64,000 nucleotides of DNA, taken from NCBI RefSeq assembly GCF_019976755.1, contig NZ_AP023441.1, positions 5,949,501-6,013,500 on the forward strand, in the 5' to 3' direction. The notes below the pieces were generated by a model that did not search any database, had not been told where the DNA came from, and saw only the letters and a program-made list of their open reading frames with translations. The number at the start of each line of letters is the position of its first letter. The stretch's first letter is position 1. Of this stretch, positions 1 to 8,046 are shown in pieces. This DNA is from Nostoc sp. MS1. Lineage in GTDB: Bacteria > Cyanobacteriota > Cyanobacteriia > Cyanobacteriales > Nostocaceae. The position numbers and the translations under genes are program-made.

Positions 1-16
1 ACTCTCTTCACTCCTT

Positions 17-1636
17 TTACAACCGATTAGTTTCTTTGGTAATTAATACCCAGTCTTCTGCTTTGGCGAGTGGTTTGATGGAGTCTAATTGCAGGCGTTT
101 TAAGTCGGCGGTGTTGATGAGTAAGTATGGCTGTCTGTCGTAGCGCCAACGATATTGCAATTCTTGAGTGGAAACGGGAATGATATGGCGATCGCTATAA
201 AAGTCCAATGAGGGGCGATGATAGGGAAATGATGTGTAAACTTGCTTTACGGGTGGGTTTACTTGCTGTATCATCCCAGCTACGGGTTTGACTGGGTAGG
301 CTTGCCAGATTTCCCAAACCCAATAGTTAGATTTCATCAACAATAACAACGAAATATAACTTCCCCAAAACAATATCTTGAGGAATTGTCCATCGCCTCG
401 TTCTGCTAAAATTGCGCCCATAATCATCGTTAACGCTATGGCGGCAAAAATTAATTGTAAGTCTGTTTTTGAGGCTATACCCCAACTAAAGTGAATGCTG
501 AGAGCGGAAGCAACTACAGCCAGCATTGATAACCCGGCTACCCAACCACGGGGATAAGATGATAGTAAAGGTAAGTTTTCTATCTCTGCTAATTGTGCGC
601 CGAAAGCTAAGGCAAGGCTGGGGTAAATGGGAAAGATATAGCAAGCGAGTTTAGCACTCATTAAAGAAATCAGAATTAGGTAAACTCCACTCCATACAAG
701 TATGAGCCTTGCCCAGCTAAGATTACGATTTTCCCATAGTAACTTGGCAGTTTGGGGTAAGAAGATTAACCAAGGCCAAGTCCACTTGAAGAGTTCGAGG
801 AGATAAAACCAAGGTGGTTGAGTATCCTTGCTGCTAAGTATGCCGATTTGTTCTTGAAATGGAATGAGTAAACCGTTGTAAGCAAAATCAGCACCGTAAT
901 GTAGTAGTTGTGCGCCATACCAACCAGTTACAGGCAATAATCCAATGGCGATCGCTATCCATAGATAATAACTATTAAGTAATCTTGGTGTATCCCAAAA
1001 TAAAAATACTAAGACAACTACACCTAACAACAAACCTGATAATCCTTGAGTCAGGCAAATCAACCCCAAACTCAAACCAATACCCAGACAGTAGCGTAAA
1101 TCTCGCCGCGATCGCAACACACACAGCATCATCACCAACAAGAAACTCACCACCGCCCCATCTAACATTGCCAACCGTCCATAACGGACTACGGGAAGCA
1201 TTGTTAGATAGATTAAGGCACTATAAATTGCTGCCCAGCGTTGCCTAAATAATTCTCTACCAAGACAATACAGTAATGGTACGGAAAAAGCAGTTAAAAT
1301 TGCTCCTGGTAAACGTGTCGTCCATTCATTCACACCCCCTAAAGAGTAAGCCCAGGCAATGAGGATGTGCATCAGAGGCGGTGTGTGATAATAAGCTTCC
1401 CCTCTTAGGGTAGGATAAAGCCAACGTAGAGAATCAAAAGATTCTCGCGCTATCTCCTTAGCAATTTGGGCGACAGTTCCCTCATTCCAATCTTGTAGGG
1501 GTAATCCTCCTAGATTAACGCTAAACAGTAGTAATGCTGCAATCAGCAACACCACTAGCCATAAGCCATCAATCCATTTGTCAACTGCACGGTGCTGTCT
1601 TTCTAGATGACCCCAAATAAAGCTTCCTTCCTGCAT
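17..1636 (-). CDS. GT39/ArnT-like membrane glycosyltransferase
   Basis: The product is a 539-residue integral membrane protein of the dolichyl-phosphate-mannose mannosyltransferase / ArnT type (GT39/GT83 clan). These enzymes move a sugar from a polyprenyl-phosphate donor onto an acceptor on the outer face of the cytoplasmic membrane. A first membrane helix lies near residues 25-42. It is followed by an acidic first loop with D49 and E52 in DWNEG, the position of the catalytic acidic motif in this clan. About ten more hydrophobic helices follow, then a short soluble C-terminal domain from about residue 445. The start is ATG at 1636; I see no strong ribosome site. The acceptor cannot be read from the sequence. 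The gene stands alone, with no clear operon partner. Confidence 0.8.
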   Translation of the reverse strand: MQEGSFIWGHLERQHRAVDKWIDGLWLVVLLIAALLLFSVNLGGLPLQDWNEGTVAQIAKEIARESFDSLRWLYPTLRGEAYYHTPPLMHILIAWAYSLGGVNEWTTRLPGAILTAFSVPLLYCLGRELFRQRWAAIYSALIYLTMLPVVRYGRLAMLDGAVVSFLLVMMLCVLRSRRDLRYCLGIGLSLGLICLTQGLSGLLLGVVVLVFLFWDTPRLLNSYYLWIAIAIGLLPVTGWYGAQLLHYGADFAYNGLLIPFQEQIGILSSKDTQPPWFYLLELFKWTWPWLIFLPQTAKLLWENRNLSWARLILVWSGVYLILISLMSAKLACYIFPIYPSLALAFGAQLAEIENLPLLSSYPRGWVAGLSMLAVVASALSIHFSWGIASKTDLQLIFAAIALTMIMGAILAERGDGQFLKILFWGSYISLLLLMKSNYWVWEIWQAYPVKPVAGMIQQVNPPVKQVYTSFPYHRPSLDFYSDRHIIPVSTQELQYRWRYDRQPYLLINTADLKRLQLDSIKPLAKAEDWVLITKETNRL

Positions 1637-2003
1637 ATTCTATGATAATCATTTTACTTGCTGGTTTGATTACATAGAGATTAAAGTGAATCTCTAATGT
1701 TGCCACCCAGTAACAACTTGTTTACTGTGTTGTACTTGTCAGTTATTCTTGGTTTTGTTTCATACCTTTGCTACTGACAACAGATTACAGACCACTAACT
1801 AAACCTCTATCCTCTTAGGGGATGAGATTTCTATTCCATAATTACTAAGTTCCCAGGTTAGCTTAATTTTCTCTTTCCAGCGATAATTTTTTAGGGAAAT
1901 TTTCTAAAATTTGCTGCAATTTTTTCAATAATTGTAGCTAGATAAATAATGATACAAACTTTTGGTAAAGATAGAAACTAAAAGAAGGGAGCAGGGGAGA
2001 ATA

Positions 2004-2031
2004 ACTATGGACTAATGACTAATGACTAAAA
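2004..2031. repeat. STRR heptamer array at the recombinase 3' end
   Basis: GACTAAT units repeat in tandem here. The TAG stop codon of the minus-strand recombinase gene lies inside this array. It belongs to the same family as the arrays at 3316, 8935, 11067, 38640, 45880 and 62760. Confidence 0.8.
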
Positions 2032-3318
2032 AATAAAAACTACTTGTAAATCCCAACGTTGATCTTGACGTATAATTTCAATCTGCTTAATAAATTCTCG
2101 AAAGTAAAATCTGCGTTCGGATTCTGATAAATCTAACCAAAATTGAGGAAGAGAAACTGCCTGTGCAACAGATAATAAATTGACTGGCGGAAGCGTTGCT
2201 AATTTTGCTTGTAGTGTAGAAATTTCTGTACGGAGTTTGTAAGTTCTTAACTTGGCTGTTTGGGTATCTAAAACACCAGTTTCTACTAAATTTGGTATCT
2301 GTTGTAGTATCTGTTGCTGATGGGCGATCGCTTCTTTTAAACTATTCTTAACTGTATCTAATTGGGGAAAATTTATCCCTGCTACTGCCAAAGGTAAATC
2401 GTTGCAAACCTTGGCAATTGTACATTCTAAAATTTCTTGATAAGCAATAGCTTTACACTTAGGACTTTGCGGACAGTTAATCGGACGTAAGTAAAGATAC
2501 TCTTTATCTTGATGACGTTGAGTAACACGGGTAACTGTCATGTGTGACTGACACTGCTGACAAACCACTAAACCAGCTAAGGAACGTGGCGCACTGGCGC
2601 TGCGAGAGGGTAAGCGGCTATTACGGCGTAAGAGTCTATCAACTTGGGCAGCTTCTTCTCTAGAAATGATGGGAGTGTGGGTATCAGAAATAATTTCCTG
2701 ATTTTGATAAGCAGTATCACCACGATAAACAGGATTAGTTAACCAACGCTTACCAGTTGTAACAGATATTTTCTTACCATATTTTTTAGCTAAGTAACGG
2801 ACTGCACCCCGCAGAGAACTATAAAGTAAGAAGTTGTCAAAAAAATCTTTAACTACTGGAGCCGTACTGCGATCAAGGATATATTTATCCTTACCTCTGC
2901 GATAGCCATAAGGTGCTTTACCAGGAGGCGGCGCAGCATCAAGACGATTACGGGCGTGTCCTTGACGGATGCGGCGGCTACGTTGTTGACGTTGAATTTC
3001 TTGTAATAACTTCAGCAAATCAGCACGTAGATAAGAAGTTTCTGAGTTGTAACCTTGTTGAGTAGCAATGATTTCTACACCCATAGCTTCTAATTGATTA
3101 AGGCGATCGCTAACTTCTTCTAAATCATCCCCCAATTCTTCCAAACGTCGTACAATCAAGAAATTACAAGATTGGGACTGACAATCAATAAATAATTGTT
3201 GTAATTGCGATCGCGCTCCCAAATCCTCATACACCCGTTCCACCTCCCACTCCCAATTAGTTTGTATGGGAGAAGCATCAAGTAGCGGATCAGTGTAAGT
3301 GTAGGCAATTATTTTCAT
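2026..3318 (-). CDS. XisF-like large serine recombinase homologue, catalytic residues missing
   Basis: The 430-residue protein has the layout of a large serine recombinase: a resolvase-like N-terminal domain (about 1-100), a Recombinase domain starting near PPGKAPYGYR (131-140), a zinc ribbon with C253/C256 and C282/C288, and a coiled-coil C-terminal part. The heterocyst excisase XisF belongs to this family. Large serine recombinases normally start with Y-x-R-V-S, where Ser is the nucleophile. Here the strand reads AYTYTDPLL (residues 5-13), with no Ser or Arg at those places. The usual DRLxR motif is VRRLEE (56-61), which loses the second Arg. The frame is otherwise intact. I infer a domesticated or DNA-binding-only protein. 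The gene is bounded on both sides by heptamer repeats, and its ATG directly follows ATGACTA units. Confidence 0.75.
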   Translation of the reverse strand: MKIIAYTYTDPLLDASPIQTNWEWEVERVYEDLGARSQLQQLFIDCQSQSCNFLIVRRLEELGDDLEEVSDRLNQLEAMGVEIIATQQGYNSETSYLRADLLKLLQEIQRQQRSRRIRQGHARNRLDAAPPPGKAPYGYRRGKDKYILDRSTAPVVKDFFDNFLLYSSLRGAVRYLAKKYGKKISVTTGKRWLTNPVYRGDTAYQNQEIISDTHTPIISREEAAQVDRLLRRNSRLPSRSASAPRSLAGLVVCQQCQSHMTVTRVTQRHQDKEYLYLRPINCPQSPKCKAIAYQEILECTIAKVCNDLPLAVAGINFPQLDTVKNSLKEAIAHQQQILQQIPNLVETGVLDTQTAKLRTYKLRTEISTLQAKLATLPPVNLLSVAQAVSLPQFWLDLSESERRFYFREFIKQIEIIRQDQRWDLQVVFIF

Positions 3319-3440
3319 TAGTCATTGGTCATTAGTCATTAGTCATTAGTCATTAGTCCATAGTAACTCTCCCTCATCTCCCGGTTGGTGAGCGTAGTCG
3401 AACCACATCTCCCTCATCTCCCCTCACTCCCCTCACTGCT
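3316..3440. repeat. Composite STRR array with nested palindromic element
   Basis: CATTAGT heptamers (3316-3360) touch the start codon of the recombinase gene. They are followed by CATCTCCCT-type units (3370-3440). The second array is split at about 3381-3404 by a short element, GGTTGGTGAGCGTAGTCGAA. A longer relative lies in the same setting at 55290-55362. Confidence 0.8.
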
Positions 3441-3792
3441 GACTCAACTCGATAATATTCCCATCAGGGTCTTGTGTAAACAAAGCTGGGCGACCGGAGG
3501 CGCTGGGTTGAATGGGATAATTTTGACTGAGTAACTCTTGCTTGGCTGCTTCTAAGTCGGCGACAGAAAAAGCAACATGGGGGTTGCGTCCCCATTTATC
3601 GTTGGGGTTGTCGGTGGGTACATCTGACGCAACTATGAGATGAATTTGATAGTTACCCACTTGATACCATGCACCTGGATATTTTAATGAACGGTCGATT
3701 TTGGATAATCCCAATACTTGACCGTAAAAATGTTCAGACTTTTCCAAATTTGTGACGAGAATGGCTGTATGGAGACTTTGGGTAATCTGCAT
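3433..3792 (-). CDS. VOC-superfamily protein (glyoxalase/bleomycin resistance fold)
   Basis: This is a 119-residue single VOC domain with two beta-alpha-beta-beta-beta modules. The N-terminal module (about 1-60) starts QITQSLHTAILV. The C-terminal module holds NPHVAFSV (70-77) and DPDGNIIELSQ near the end, the usual metal-site ending. Likely metal ligands are H8, H51, H72 and E115; this is inferred from family positions. VOC proteins range from lactoylglutathione lyase to dioxygenases and drug-binding proteins, so the substrate is unknown. The length is typical of one VOC domain, and two chains would form the active site. ATG at 3792 starts the conserved beta strand directly. No operon partner is evident. 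Confidence 0.8.
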   Translation of the reverse strand: MQITQSLHTAILVTNLEKSEHFYGQVLGLSKIDRSLKYPGAWYQVGNYQIHLIVASDVPTDNPNDKWGRNPHVAFSVADLEAAKQELLSQNYPIQPSASGRPALFTQDPDGNIIELSQQ

Positions 3793-3856
3793 TATTGTAA
3801 TAGGCGATCGCTTTTACTTCCTCATTAAGTTTACCTGAGTTGAAAAAGAGAGTGCT

Positions 3857-3962
3857 GAGTAATTTTGAATTTTGCGTTCGCGGTAGCGTGTCGCAGACAA
3901 AAGTTTTGTAGGCGGGTTTCCCGCCGTAGGAAACTTTTCAAGACGAATTTTGAATTTTGAAT
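3857..3962. repeat. Palindromic dispersed element flanked by AATTTTGAATTTTG repeats
   Basis: Direct copies of AATTTTGAATTTTG flank a GC-rich core. Within the core, AAAAGTTT (3899-3906) pairs with AAACTTTT (3931-3938), and GGCGGG (3911-3916) pairs with CCCGCC (3920-3925) around a 3-base loop. The adjoining stretch GCGGTAGCGTGTCGCAGAC resembles a palindromic repeat common in Nostoc genomes. It lies between argJ and the VOC gene and has no ORF. Confidence 0.6.
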
Positions 3963-3968
3963 TGATTA

Positions 3969-5225
3969 CTAAGTCGTATACTCAGCATTAATCTTCACAT
4001 AGTCATAACTTAAATCGCATCCCCAAGCTTTACCAGTGGCGTGACCATTACCGATGTTGACGGAAATTAACACGGTATCTTGTTGAAGATAAGCACCTGC
4101 GGCGGCTTGTTTTAAATATGCGCTGGCGGCTGCGCGGTCAAAGGGGAGGGGTTGGCCATTTTCTAATAGTAAAAAGCCGCCTAGCTTGATTTGCAAATTC
4201 TCTTGCTCGAAGACAACGCCTGCACGCCCGGCGGCGGCGGCGATGCGCCCCCAATTGGGATCACGACCAAAGATTGCAGACTTAACTAATGATGAACCTG
4301 CGATAGTTTTGGCGATTTGTCTAGCTGCTTGTTCATCATGTGCGCCTGTAACTTGCACTTCTACTAAACAGGTTGCACCTTCACCATCACGCGCGATCGC
4401 TTTGGCTAAATGCTGGCATACTGCTGTTAGCATGGCTTCTAATTTTTCCGACTCTACACCAATATCAGTAATTGCTGGAGTGCGAGATTGACCGTTGGCT
4501 AGGGCAATTAAACTGTCGTTAGTGCTGGTATCCCCATCTACAGTGATGGAGTTAAAGCTTCTATCTGCTGCCCTGGTTAACATTTGTTGCCAAAGATGGG
4601 GGGAAACTGCCGCATCACAGGTTACAAAAGCCAGCATCGTTGCCATGTTAGGGTGAATCATTCCTGAACCTTTAGCGATACCACCAATGCGGACTGGACG
4701 TTCACCTATAGTTGTTTCTAGAGCAATGGATTTTGTGACTAAATCTGTGGTGATAATTGCCCCTGCTGCGGCATCGGAACCTGTGGGTGAAAGGGATGCT
4801 ACTACTTGAGGAATGCCATTACGTAAAGCATCCATTTTAATTCGTTGACCAATTACGCCAGTGGAAGCCAATAGAATTAATTCGGGGGAAATATTTAGCT
4901 CTTTTGCTAATAACTCGGCGCTTTCTTGAGCATCCTTAATACCTTGGATACCTGTAGCAGCGTTGGCTTGTCCGGCGTTGCAGAGAATGGCACGGGCGAT
5001 TTGCTTGGCTTGTAAACGTTGACGACAGTAATCTACACAAGCTGCTTTTACATGACTAGTTGTAAATACACCAGATGCGATCGCTTCTACATCTGACACA
5101 ATCAACGCTAAATCTGGCAACCCCGAAGGTTTTAGCCCGGCTGTAATTCCTGCCGCCTGATAACCTTTTGGTGCTGTCACGCCTCCGCTCACTTCTTGCC
5201 AGTCTGCCATCTTCTTTTCACCCAT
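3969..5225 (-). CDS. argJ: Bifunctional ornithine acetyltransferase / N-acetylglutamate synthase
   Basis: ArgJ recycles the acetyl group from N-acetylornithine onto glutamate in the cyclic arginine pathway; bifunctional forms also use acetyl-CoA. The protein matches ArgJ along its full length. The self-cleavage site lies in HPNMATMLAF (residues 191-200 of the long form), where Thr196 becomes the N-terminal nucleophile of the beta chain. CNAGQANAATG (82-92) and DGDTSTND are also typical. The ORF opens at 5225, but a second ATG at 5210 (MADWQEV) begins nearer the conserved start, so that start is a good alternative. The C-terminal half is well kept. Downstream is a palindromic repeat; upstream lies a candidate small RNA and then accD. 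Confidence 0.95.
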   Translation of the reverse strand: MGEKKMADWQEVSGGVTAPKGYQAAGITAGLKPSGLPDLALIVSDVEAIASGVFTTSHVKAACVDYCRQRLQAKQIARAILCNAGQANAATGIQGIKDAQESAELLAKELNISPELILLASTGVIGQRIKMDALRNGIPQVVASLSPTGSDAAAGAIITTDLVTKSIALETTIGERPVRIGGIAKGSGMIHPNMATMLAFVTCDAAVSPHLWQQMLTRAADRSFNSITVDGDTSTNDSLIALANGQSRTPAITDIGVESEKLEAMLTAVCQHLAKAIARDGEGATCLVEVQVTGAHDEQAARQIAKTIAGSSLVKSAIFGRDPNWGRIAAAAGRAGVVFEQENLQIKLGGFLLLENGQPLPFDRAAASAYLKQAAAGAYLQQDTVLISVNIGNGHATGKAWGCDLSYDYVKINAEYTT

Positions 5226-5340
5226 ACAACTAAGATTAGCTGACTGGCGATTATATCAATTCGTCATCCGTAATTTGTAATTCGTAATTGGTACTTTGCA
5301 ATTTGTAATTCATGAGAGTGAAACATTGCCCTCTTGTCAA

Positions 5341-5372
5341 TCAAAAAAGGAGAGCCACTTGGGCAGCTCTCC
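5341..5372 (-). terminator. Rho-independent terminator, minus strand
   Basis: GGAGAGC (5349-5355) pairs with GCTCTCC (5366-5372). Read on the minus strand, the stem is followed by six T residues (5343-5348). No gene ends here, so it most likely ends the candidate small RNA starting near 5488, or catches read-through from accD. Confidence 0.7.
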
Positions 5373-5488
5373 AGATCATCAGGGTGCATCTACTTAGCAC
5401 AGTATACCATTTTTGCTATGAGGAGTAACACCCATCATTTATTTTTTGTATAAAGATTATTAAGAAATTTCACGGGTAGTATTGAATT
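5341..5488 (-). ncRNA. Candidate small RNA between accD and argJ
   Basis: On the minus strand an exact TATAAT box lies at 5500-5495, with TTGCAT 14 bases upstream (short for a -35 spacing). A strong terminator hairpin with a T6 tail ends at 5341-5372, about 115-150 bases downstream. There is no ORF between. The accD transcript already has its own terminator at 5595-5640, so this unit would be independent. Inside it, the minus strand carries TTACTCCTCA (5428-5419), complementary to a ribosome binding site. The first eight bases of the Yfr1 core (ACUCCUCA) match, but the rest of Yfr1 does not. This is inference from sequence signals only. Confidence 0.4.
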
Positions 5489-5494
5489 TAGAAA

Positions 5495-5500
5495 ATTATA
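5495..5500 (-). promoter_or_regulatory. Possible -10 box (TATAAT) for the small RNA
   Basis: TATAAT is exact on the minus strand. TTGCAT lies upstream with a 14-base gap, shorter than the usual 16-18, so the -35 match is poor. A start near 5488 would fit. Confidence 0.4.
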
Positions 5501-5592
5501 CTAAGCTCCCTAAGATGCAATGAGAATAGCTAATAAATGCCGTTTTTAACCAGATATTGAAACTCATAACCCATGTTTCTTATGTCAAGCTT

Positions 5593-5640
5593 AAAAAACC
5601 TACATCTGTCAGAGGCTAGTAACTGACGGGTGTAGGTTTT
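5593..5640 (-). terminator. accD rho-independent terminator
   Basis: An 18-base stem (5595-5612 with 5623-5640, 16 pairs plus two G-U) has a 10-base loop. On the minus strand it is followed by a T run (5593-5598). It lies about 130 bases after the accD stop. Confidence 0.85.
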
Positions 5641-5770
5641 AGACAAGGTGTAAGTATTTAGTACCAACAATCACAAAATAAAATAAGCTATGAATTTTGA
5701 ATTGGTATTAGGGGGGAGATAGGGAAGAATATCTTGCTACCTTGTCTTCCTTGTCTCCCTCATCCTTCAT

Positions 5771-6724
5771 TTATTCAGCAGCTGTGGAACTAAGACTCAT
5801 CGTCGTCTCCCACAGCACCATAGGAGGGGTTGTAGGTACAGGCTGATGTAGAGCTATTAGTTGAGCTAAGGTGGTCTTTAATTGGGTACGGGGTACAATG
5901 TCATCGACAAAGCCGTGCTTGAGCAAGTCTTCTGCCGATTGGAAGTCTTCTGGCAGTTTTTCTCGTAGGGTTTGCTCAATTACGCGCCGACCAGCAAAAC
6001 CAATGGTGGCTTTTGGTTCTGCTATGATGATGTCTCCCAACATGGCAAAGCTGGCAGTTACGCCGCCTGTTGTGGGATTGGTCAATACAGGGATATAAAG
6101 TAATCGAGCATCGCGGTGACGTTCTAACGCGGCAGAAATTTTCGCCATCTGCATCAGAGAAAGCATACCTTCCTGCATTCTGGCTCCGCCGGAGGTGCAG
6201 ACAATGACTACTGGATAACGGCGTTGGGTGGCTTGTTCAATGAGGCGGGTGATTTTTTCGCCTACGACTGAACCCATACTACCGCCCATAAAGCGGAAAT
6301 CCATGACAGCCAAGGCAATGGGTAAGCCGTTGATTTGTCCTAAACCAGTTTTTACAGCATCTAATAAACCAAGTTTATCTTCCATTTCCCGCAGGCGATC
6401 GCTATAGGCTTTGCGATCGCGGAACTGCAAAGGATCGGTAGCCCGGAGATTTTCATCCATCGGCCTCCAAGTATTTGGGTCTGTCAATTGGCGGATGCGC
6501 TCATCACTATCTACCCGATTATGATGTCCACATTCGACACAAACCATTTGATTGGCTCGTAGGTCTTTTGTATAGGTTAATACGCCACATTTAGGACACT
6601 TATGCCACAACCCATCAGCAATTTCACGTTCTTGGCGTTCGGGGTTGGTTGCTCCAGCTTTACGTCGGTTTGCAAACCAATCAAATAGAGACTTTAAACC
6701 GCGTGATTCTTCGTTGTTTGCCAT
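5771..6724 (-). CDS. accD: Acetyl-CoA carboxylase carboxyltransferase subunit beta
   Basis: AccD is the beta half of the carboxyltransferase that makes malonyl-CoA for fatty acid synthesis, working with AccA, AccB and AccC. The N-terminal zinc finger is plain: C43 and C46 in CPKC, and C62 and C65 in CVEC (numbered from MANNE). The crotonase-like carboxyltransferase domain follows, with SGGARMQEGMLSLMQMAK and TTGGVTASFAMLGD, which form the acyl-CoA oxyanion region. The frame is open from 6784, but the first 20 codons are unlike the family; I place the start at ATG 6724 (MANNEESRG), giving about 317 residues. The gene ends with a clear hairpin terminator. The other acc genes are not in the window. 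Confidence 0.95.
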   Translation of the reverse strand: MANNEESRGLKSLFDWFANRRKAGATNPERQEREIADGLWHKCPKCGVLTYTKDLRANQMVCVECGHHNRVDSDERIRQLTDPNTWRPMDENLRATDPLQFRDRKAYSDRLREMEDKLGLLDAVKTGLGQINGLPIALAVMDFRFMGGSMGSVVGEKITRLIEQATQRRYPVVIVCTSGGARMQEGMLSLMQMAKISAALERHRDARLLYIPVLTNPTTGGVTASFAMLGDIIIAEPKATIGFAGRRVIEQTLREKLPEDFQSAEDLLKHGFVDDIVPRTQLKTTLAQLIALHQPVPTTPPMVLWETTMSLSSTAAE

Positions 6725-6784
6725 TTTTATCTTATTCAAGTGGAAGGTCGAAAACAAGTCAAATCGTTTTGGGAAGTTAATCAT

Positions 6785-7450
6785 CAGGTGTTATTGATCA
6801 CTAACTTTTTTTCCCTAGACTGTTGACTACATCGTCAAAATACGCTTATAAGCAATTTAGACCTTAAGTTTGCATCTTTAGTTGCCAGCCTAACTAAAAT
6901 ATTGATACCAATACAAGTCTCTAGTTCATCACACTTGTAAATGTATTGGTAAAATTTGACTGATAGCAATATAAACCCTTCAACAAGACGCTTTTTCCCA
7001 ACCCCAGTTTTAATTTTTGCTCCAATGTAAAAGTTTGTTTTGCTAGTTGATGAGCAATCAGCATCCTAGTACATTAGTTGCACTAACTAACAGGTACTTT
7101 TGTAGGACTTCAGTTAGAAGACGAAAAATCAAAAATTTGGGCAAGGATTTTAGGTGTAATTCTTATACTTTCCCAAAACCAAGAATTTCCGCAGCGTTAG
7201 TCCTATATCGTTAAGGGGGTGATCCAAGTCACAGGCTAATATTATCAAACCGTCAAGTGCCTATGGGGTAATGAAAGTTACAGTTGTAGGGAATAGGTTG
7301 TTAACTGTTGACAGTTGGCTGTTAAGGGTTAACTGTCAACAAATGTAAGGAATTTTTATGTGATTTATAAGCATAATAGCTGATTAATTTACTCCTGATA
7401 AACTTTTAACTATAGGTAAATGATGTGAGCAAACAAGGCACGAGGAAGGT
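6785..7450. other. Intergenic region between accD and a Uma2 gene
   Basis: This is about 660 bases with no credible ORF. It must hold the divergent promoters of accD and the Uma2 gene. The only clear structure is an inverted repeat, GTTGACAGTT (7307-7316) and AACTGTCAAC (7331-7340), made from the TTGACAG repeat family. I recognise no riboswitch. Confidence 0.6.
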
Positions 7451-7453
7451 TTG

Positions 7454-8017
7454 ATGGAAACTATTGTGCTGAATTTAAAAGCGATCGCTCATTTAACCGA
7501 TGAGCAATTTTATCAGTTATGTGTTGCTAATCATGATTTAAGCCTAGAAATGAGTGCAGCCGGGGAGTTAATTATTGTGCCACCAGTAGGAGGAGAAAGC
7601 GGAAATCAAGAGGCTGAACTCATCACCGATTTAGAAATTTGGAATCGTCAAACTAAATTAGGCAAGGTTTTTAGTTCTTCCACTATTTTTATCCTCCCCA
7701 ATGGTGCAAAGCGATCGCCTGATGCAGCTTGGGTAAAATTAAAACGATGGGAAGCGTTGACACCAGAACAACGTCAAAAATTTCCGCCACTTGTACCAGA
7801 TTTTCTGATTGAACTGCGTTCGGCGACAAACAGGTTGACAAATATTCAACAGAAGATGCAGGAATATACAGAAAATGGTCTACGCTTGGGTTGGTTGATG
7901 AATCTTCAAGATGCCCAAGTAGAAATTTATCGATTAGGCAAGGCTGTAGAAGTTATACAAATACCCGCTATTCTTTCTGGGGAAGATGTATTACCTGGAT
8001 TTGAGTTGCAGGTGTAG
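7454..8017 (+). CDS. Uma2-family putative endonuclease (DUF820)
   Basis: The protein has the PD-(D/E)XK-like Uma2 fold, a family very expanded in cyanobacteria and of unknown cellular role. Expected motifs are present: the first acidic site in SPDAAWVKL, FLIELRSATNRL carrying the E-x-R motif, and KMQEYTENGLRLGWL with the lysine and glutamate of the last catalytic helix. The start is ATG 7454, preceded by AGGAAGG (7444-7450); the TTG just before it is less likely. Its 187 residues are normal for the family. It stands alone. The window has a second intact copy at 38659 and a broken one at 52001-52597. Nuclease activity is a fold-based inference. Confidence 0.85.
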   Translation: METIVLNLKAIAHLTDEQFYQLCVANHDLSLEMSAAGELIIVPPVGGESGNQEAELITDLEIWNRQTKLGKVFSSSTIFILPNGAKRSPDAAWVKLKRWEALTPEQRQKFPPLVPDFLIELRSATNRLTNIQQKMQEYTENGLRLGWLMNLQDAQVEIYRLGKAVEVIQIPAILSGEDVLPGFELQV

Positions 8018-8046
8018 AAACGCCAGTTAACGGATGAAGCCTTCTG

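Noticed and set aside
5405..5430. Yfr1 small RNA
   Set aside because: Only ACTCCTCA matches the conserved core; the next bases (TAGC) and the 5' stem-loop do not fit Yfr1.
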